This document shows, piece by piece, positions 59,389 to 64,000 of a stretch of 64,000 nucleotides of DNA. The DNA is from Brachypterus glaber (taxonomy: Eukaryota > Arthropoda > Insecta > Coleoptera > Kateretidae). The stretch is taken from NCBI GenBank assembly GCA_958510825.1, contig OY294045.1, forward strand, positions 96,284,988 through 96,348,987, read 5' to 3'. Position 1 is the first letter of the stretch. The number at the start of each line of letters is the position of its first letter. Below the pieces are notes generated by a model. That model worked only from the letters and a program-made list of their open reading frames with translations. It was not told where the DNA came from and ran no database searches. The position numbers were made by a program, and so were the translations under genes.

Positions 59389-59918
59389 TGTATTTATTGG
59401 TCAATTTTTGTTAATATATAGTATATATATGTTTTATTACGTCCTACCAAACTCAACGGTAACCCTTTGCGATAGCGAAATATTTTGTAAAGGATCATTT
59501 ATAACCGCAATGGCAAAACTAGACCCTCCTGATTATTCCAAAAATTATTTAAACATGTTTTTAAAAGTGGACCCAAAATCTCTAATAAAGAAATTTAAAA
59601 TACTAAAAGATCAGGACTCTTCAGCTGATGCAATGCAGACTTTTGTTGATGAAAATTTTGAAGAATTAAAAATTGATGATTGGAAGCCACTCGATTATAA
59701 AGAGCATCCAAAATTTTTGGATTTCATTCTAAATATAAAGGTAAAGGAGTTTGCAGAGAATATTGTTAAAATTTGGTTAAAACTAGGTAAAAAACAGCAG
59801 AAGTTTTTGCATGATAATGCTGATAGACATTCGTATCTGAAAATGAATAATGGATATTTGGCTTCTGATGAAGAGAGTTATGATTTGTTGTATTGGGATT
59901 CTTACTGGATTATAAAAG
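59389..59918 (+). CDS. Trehalase-like exon A
   Basis: The acceptor TTTTTATTTTAG ends at 59388; the first codon is split. A hydrophobic stretch (FIGQFLLIYSIYMFYYV) before the family's first motif could be the end of a signal peptide whose Met lies upstream; an in-frame ATG at 59429 is the alternative start. The exon covers the N-terminal helices and the degenerate first signature (SDEES where PGGRF is expected, 59864-59878). The donor AAAAG|GTAAAA is at 59919. Confidence 0.85.
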
Positions 59919-61945
59919 GTAAAAAAATCCCGGCATTTCCCATTCTGCGTCGAAATCAGTAAAAAAAATTTTTGCTTCCGTCTGTCTGTCTGTCTATCTG
60001 GGTGTAAACTCTCTAACTCCATTTCTAGATGAGATATCAACTTGCGGTTTTCTGCATATTGTTTCTTATCGTATTCCGAAGAGCTGATTAGATTTTGGGG
60101 GTAAACGATTGGGGGTAAGGGGGTAAAAATAGGGTAAAACTCCTATTTTTAGCGTTTTTTGTTTATAATTAAGGCAATTATTATTGTATTTGGTTAATTT
60201 AGCACTTATATAAAAGATAATTTTAAATTGGCCAAAACATGTTATAAACAACGTTTTCCTAAAACGCATTGTTTTCGAGATATTGACGTTTAAAGCAGTA
60301 AAAGGTTTTTTTTAGCATATCTCACATATTTATAACCCGATTTCAGAAAATTATATTTTAAATAAAAGCTCTTTTAAGGCCCTATAAAAAATGTTATATA
60401 CAGTTTTTTGCTAGAATATAATGTTTTAAAGATACAGAATTTAAAATCAAACAAAACACCTAGTTTGAAATTTTCAAACTAGATGGCTCTAGTGTACAAT
60501 AGTGCCGATGATTTGACAGGGTGCTTGCAACGTTTTATCTAGTTTTTGTTTACATTTAAATTGTATTTATGGTTTCATTAACTTTTCAAATAGTAATCAT
60601 TACAAGTAAATTATTTTAGGGCTTTTACATTCTGAAATGTACGTCACAGTCAAAGGAATATTAAATAACTACATATATTTTATTAAACAATATGGATATG
60701 TACCTAGAAGCAACAGAGTTTACTCCTTAAAAATATCAAATCCTCCAATGCTAATCCTTTCAGTGGTGGAGTACATTAATAAAACTAAAGATACGGAATG
60801 GTTAAGAAAAAATATAGAATATCTTGAAAAGGAAATGACCTATTGGATTGAAAAGAAAACTGATAAAATCAGGCTACCGGATACTGAAAATGTTTACATT
60901 TTGGCTACTTACAATGTCAAGGCCAATACTCCAAATCCCACTAACTATAATGACGATGTTAAATTTTGTGACTTTTTTGATTTCTATGAGGAGAAGGTAA
61001 AGAAACCAAATGCACATGTTAAGTTAAATAACAGTCCCTATAAAAATGTAATAATAGCCCTTCTTGTCTCAAACTTTTAAATATTTATTATTCCTTAGCA
61101 TATGGTATAACTGTAAGACCTGTTAACAGCCAAATTGACTTAGGAGTTACAATTAATGACAAACTGTGCTGGTCTGAACACATTAGCACAATAGTTCGCA
61201 AGGCTAATACATGCTCTTACTTAATCAAAAAATCTTTTGTTGCACCAAATGCTCAGTTATTTCTTACCTTATATAAGTCATATATCAGGCCACTATTGGA
61301 ATATAATAATGTAATTTGGAGCCCCAGATTTATCAGAGATGTTACACTACTTGAAGGCGTTCAACGTAAACTCACTAAATGGGTTAACGGGTTACATAAC
61401 TATGACTATCACCAACGTCTAGCCACTCTTCGACTTCCCACCCTTACAGCCAGAAGACAACGTGGTGATTTGATACATACCTTCAGAATATTAAACGATA
61501 CTTTTTCTGTTGATTTAAAACACATGTTTTCTCTTGTAAATGACCCGAGACTCCGAGGTCACACTCTCAAACTTTCACGTGAGAATTTTAAAACCGCTAC
61601 TGGTGAACAATTTCTGCCAAATAGAGTCTTTGGCCAATGGAATTCTCTTTCAGAGAATATCGTTAAAGCTCCTTCGATCAACGCATTTTAAAACCGCTAT
61701 GATTTATGGCTTAGAAACTCATTGATTTAATGTGCTGTACAAATGACTTTGTTTCTTGACTTTTTTTTTACGATTTAATTATTTTTTTATTATCAGTGTT
61801 AAATTTTAAAATTTTAAAATGCTAGTGCTTATTCTAAAACTAATTTTATTAATACCAAGCTATTGTAATTAACTTCGAACTGTTCTATATATGTATATTT
61901 GTATTTACTTGGGCATATAGGTTTATCCTCTGCCCGTATCATTTC

Positions 61946-61979
<34 letters not shown>

Positions 61980-63979
61980 TTCACACTTGGCTTACAATGT
62001 TATATGTTGGGGTAATGGGCGTGATAGGGAAAGGGTACTTATACTACAAAAAAGAATTCTTAGATTAATTTTTAATAAGTCATATGGAGAAACTTGTAAA
62101 GAAATATTTAAGGATAACAAAATTTCAACATTTCCAGCTATTTATATTTTTAATTGTGTATTGTATGTGAAAAAAAATTAATATGTTTTGTGATGTTACT
62201 AGCTACTCGCCTAGAAATGAGAATATTTTTTTAACGCCTGCACATAAAAGGACACTTTACGAAAATTCTCCCTTTTATAAGTGCATTAAATTTTATAATG
62301 AGCTTCCGTTGAATTTTAAAATAATAGAAAACTTTAATAAATTTAAAAAAGAGGTTAAATACTATCTTATAGAAAAAGTAATATATTCAATTGCTGAACT
62401 GTGATATTTTATTTATATTTTTTTATGTTTTGATGAGCTTTATTAATGGAATTATTTATTATTGTATTTGTTGATGTATTGTTTCGTTGTCAGATTTATT
62501 TCACTGTATGTATATTCTCTTTGTATAAGTCCAATTATATTTTTGTATGTGACGTACTATACACGGTGTATTTGAAATAGGGTCGGAAATTTTAACAGAT
62601 GGTTTTACATCATAAAAAATGACAAAAAGTTCTTATAAACATATGTCTAAAAATGCGTCATAAGGGAGCTACGCCCCTTTGAAAGTGGCTAAAAAAATCG
62701 GTTTTTATTTAATAACTCAGGAACCCTTTGAGATATATTAACGAGGTTTTGTACGTGAATTAATCCTAATAAGGCCCATCTTTGTATGTAATTTTCACGT
62801 ACTTATTTAAACCAGGGGTGTGCGAAACGGGGGGGGCTTATCAGTTTTTTGTCCCAAACTTTTTTCTGTGTAACTTTTTTGCAATTTTATTTTCGAAATA
62901 TGATTTCCCAGGTCAAAATACATAAAAAAGGTACTCTTGTTGTAATACTGTAGGATTAATCGTTTTCGAGAAAAATTCATTTGAAGGTGAAATTCCACGG
63001 TTCGAGGACGAAAAATTAAATACTTAAATGTTGAAAACCAAAATTTTAATGATGCAGGGCGAATGTACATTATAAACTAAGAAAAAAACCTCATATACAG
63101 GTACTTCCAAAAATGAATCCTAATGGAGCTATGGTCTCCTAAATATGCACCATTTTTAAAGGGCTATGGTAGCTTTAAAAGCGTTTTTTCGACCTATATG
63201 TATGGAAACTTTTTTTCTTAGCTTTTGATGTAGAATAACATTGCATCATTAAAATTTTGGGTTTCGACATTTTAGTATTTAATTTTTCGTCCTCGAACAG
63301 TGAAATTTCACCTTCAAATTAACTTTTCTCGAAAACGGTTAATCCTACAGTATTACAACAAGAGTACCTTTTTTATGTATTTTGACCTGAGGAATCATAT
63401 TTTAAAAATAAAATTGCAAAAAAGTTACACAGAAAAAAGTTTGGGACAAAAAACTGATAAGGACCCCCCTTTTCGCACACCCCTGGTTTAAATAAGTACG
63501 TGAAAATTACATACAAAGATGGGCCTTATTAGGATTAATTCACGTGCAAAACCTCATTAATATATCTCAAAGGGTTCCTGAGTTATTAAATAAAAACCGA
63601 TTTTTTTAGCCAATTTCAAAGGGGCGTAGCTCCCTTATGACGCATTTTTAGACATTTATAGGAACTTTTTGTCAAATTTTATCATGTAGAATCACCTGTT
63701 AAAATTTCCGACCCTATTTCAAATACACCCTGTATATACATTGTATCTGAAATGGTCAATAAATAAACTTAAAACAATATTTATTTCAGAAAAAATGTTT
63801 TTCGGAAATTAACTCGGCCACTGAAAGTGAATGGGGACTTTCATCAAGATACATATCACCAAAAGATTTAGCAGATTATAATACTGCATACATTAAAGTT
63901 GCAAAAATTATTCCTGTGGATTTAAACTCAATTTTATGCAGATCATTTTTGGAGTTATCTTTGTTTTTTGATAAAATAG
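59389..63979 (+). CDS. Trehalase-like (GH37) protein, 5' part, probably non-catalytic
   Basis: Three exons splice in frame: 59389-59918, 60620-61047 and 63790-63979; the gene leaves the window. Family landmarks are present in order: LCDSEIFCKG, LYWDSYWIIKGLLHSEM, TVKGIL, a long linker, SSRY and IIPVDLNSIL. Trehalases hydrolyse trehalose to two glucoses. Aligned with the E. coli Tre37A numbering as remembered, Arg152 is Glu, Tyr157 is Leu, Asn196 is Arg, Arg205 is Ile, Arg277 is Asn, Glu279 is Thr, and the catalytic acid Asp312 is Gly; Trp159 and Asp160 remain. The PGGRF signature is gone. Open frames and good splice sites argue against simple decay, so a pseudoenzyme paralogue is the best reading. 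The first exon and the second signature (QWD) are not visible. Confidence 0.85.
59939..60545 (-). mobile_element. Family T repeat, copy d, truncated, in trehalase-like intron
   Basis: Truncated at the same point as copy c (CATTCTGCGTCG). It starts 20 bp after the exon A donor and fills nearly the whole intron. Confidence 0.75.
60620..61047 (+). CDS. Trehalase-like exon B
   Basis: The acceptor TTATTTTAG|GG completes Ile-Lys-Gly-Leu-Leu exactly as in active trehalases. The exon encodes TVKGIL, GYVPRSNRVYSLKISNPP (where N196 and R205 are replaced, codons 60706 and 60733) and NPTNYNDD in place of RPES-type sequence (60934-60957). The chosen donor is AAAAAT|GTAATA at 61048, phase 0. Without it the frame runs on to a stop at 61078. 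Confidence 0.8.
61090..61979 (+). pseudogene. Non-LTR retrotransposon 3' fragment (RT thumb), (TAA)n tail
   Basis: An open frame without an ATG to 61691 encodes IDLGVTINDKLCWSEHIS, LYKSYIRPLLEYNNVIWSP and LTARRQRGDLIHTFRI, the post-palm region of Jockey/CR1-like RTs, followed by an AT-rich 3' region and (ATA)n at 61946-61979. It is inserted in the second visible intron of the trehalase-like gene, 40 bp after the exon B donor. Confidence 0.85.
61980..62404 (+). pseudogene. Second non-LTR retrotransposon 3' fragment
   Basis: Two plus-strand pieces (61987-62181 and 62183-62404), offset by a frame break, encode AYNVICWGN, RVLILQKRILRLIF, FLTPAHKRTLYENSPFY and KFYNELPLNFK, again the C-terminal region of a Jockey-type RT. 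It belongs to a different family from the piece before it. Confidence 0.78.
62562..63734. mobile_element. Family K, copy IV
   Basis: 1173 bp, very similar to copy II along its whole length, in the second visible intron of the trehalase-like gene, ending 55 bp before exon C. Confidence 0.75.
63790..63979 (+). CDS. Trehalase-like exon C
   Basis: The acceptor TTATTTCAG ends at 63789; phase 0 matches exon B. The exon reads TESEWGLSSRY where active enzymes have ESGWDFSSRW, so the codon for the general acid Asp is GGA (Gly, 63835-63837). It then reads AKIIPVDLNSILC, a strongly conserved family motif. The donor ATAG|GTAAAA is at 63980. The gene continues beyond the window. Confidence 0.85.
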
Positions 63980-64000
63980 GTAAAAAACTGATATTATATA

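Noticed and set aside
46636..60269. Repeated ORF reading FTALNANISKTMRFRKTLF in four places
   Set aside because: It lies in family T repeats; differences between copies include frame breaks and show no protein-level constraint.

Overview
The window is AT-rich nuclear DNA from an insect with a repeat-packed genome. A beetle is the best guess, but the sequence does not prove the order. Two host genes are visible. The first is an orphan class A G-protein-coupled receptor on the minus strand, with five clear exons and one doubtful exon spread from 57857 down to 34217, so about 1 kb of coding sequence occupies about 23.6 kb. The second is the 5' part of a trehalase-like (GH37) gene on the plus strand, with exons at 59389-59918, 60620-61047 and 63790-63979, running off the right edge. 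The two coding regions diverge across about 58-59.3 kb. The trehalase-like protein keeps the fold landmarks but has lost almost every substrate-contacting and catalytic residue that lies in the visible part, so it looks like a non-catalytic paralogue.

Almost everything else is transposon-derived. Region 1-34 kb holds tRNA-derived SINEs, a 135-bp MITE with TAA target duplications, Penelope-like fragments with hammerhead-like cores, a Tc1-like transposase remnant, a reverse transcriptase fragment, several long-inverted-repeat (foldback) elements, and an unusual set of non-autonomous DNA elements. Each member of that set carries an array of its own short, often palindromic word, for example TTCGAGGTAA, ATCTTGAATCAAGAT, AAGACGTCTT, TGGACGTCCA or CCTAATTTCGGAT. 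Several share nearly the same termini (CCC-G-A/G-C/T-A-GCA type) and have 2-bp target duplications, some confirmed by interrupted host repeats.

Region 34-58 kb is the receptor gene. Its introns are filled with MITEs, non-LTR retrotransposon fragments (one with a clear 13-bp target duplication), long inverted repeats and GC-rich hairpin islands. Several elements lie within 1 to 30 bp of splice sites; the tail of one SINE touches the 5' splice site of receptor exon 1.

Region 58-64 kb is the trehalase-like gene, with two reverse transcriptase fragments and two longer repeats in its introns.

No rRNA, functional tRNA, CRISPR array or bacterial-type feature was seen. All calls were made by reading the sequence; none was checked by a database search.
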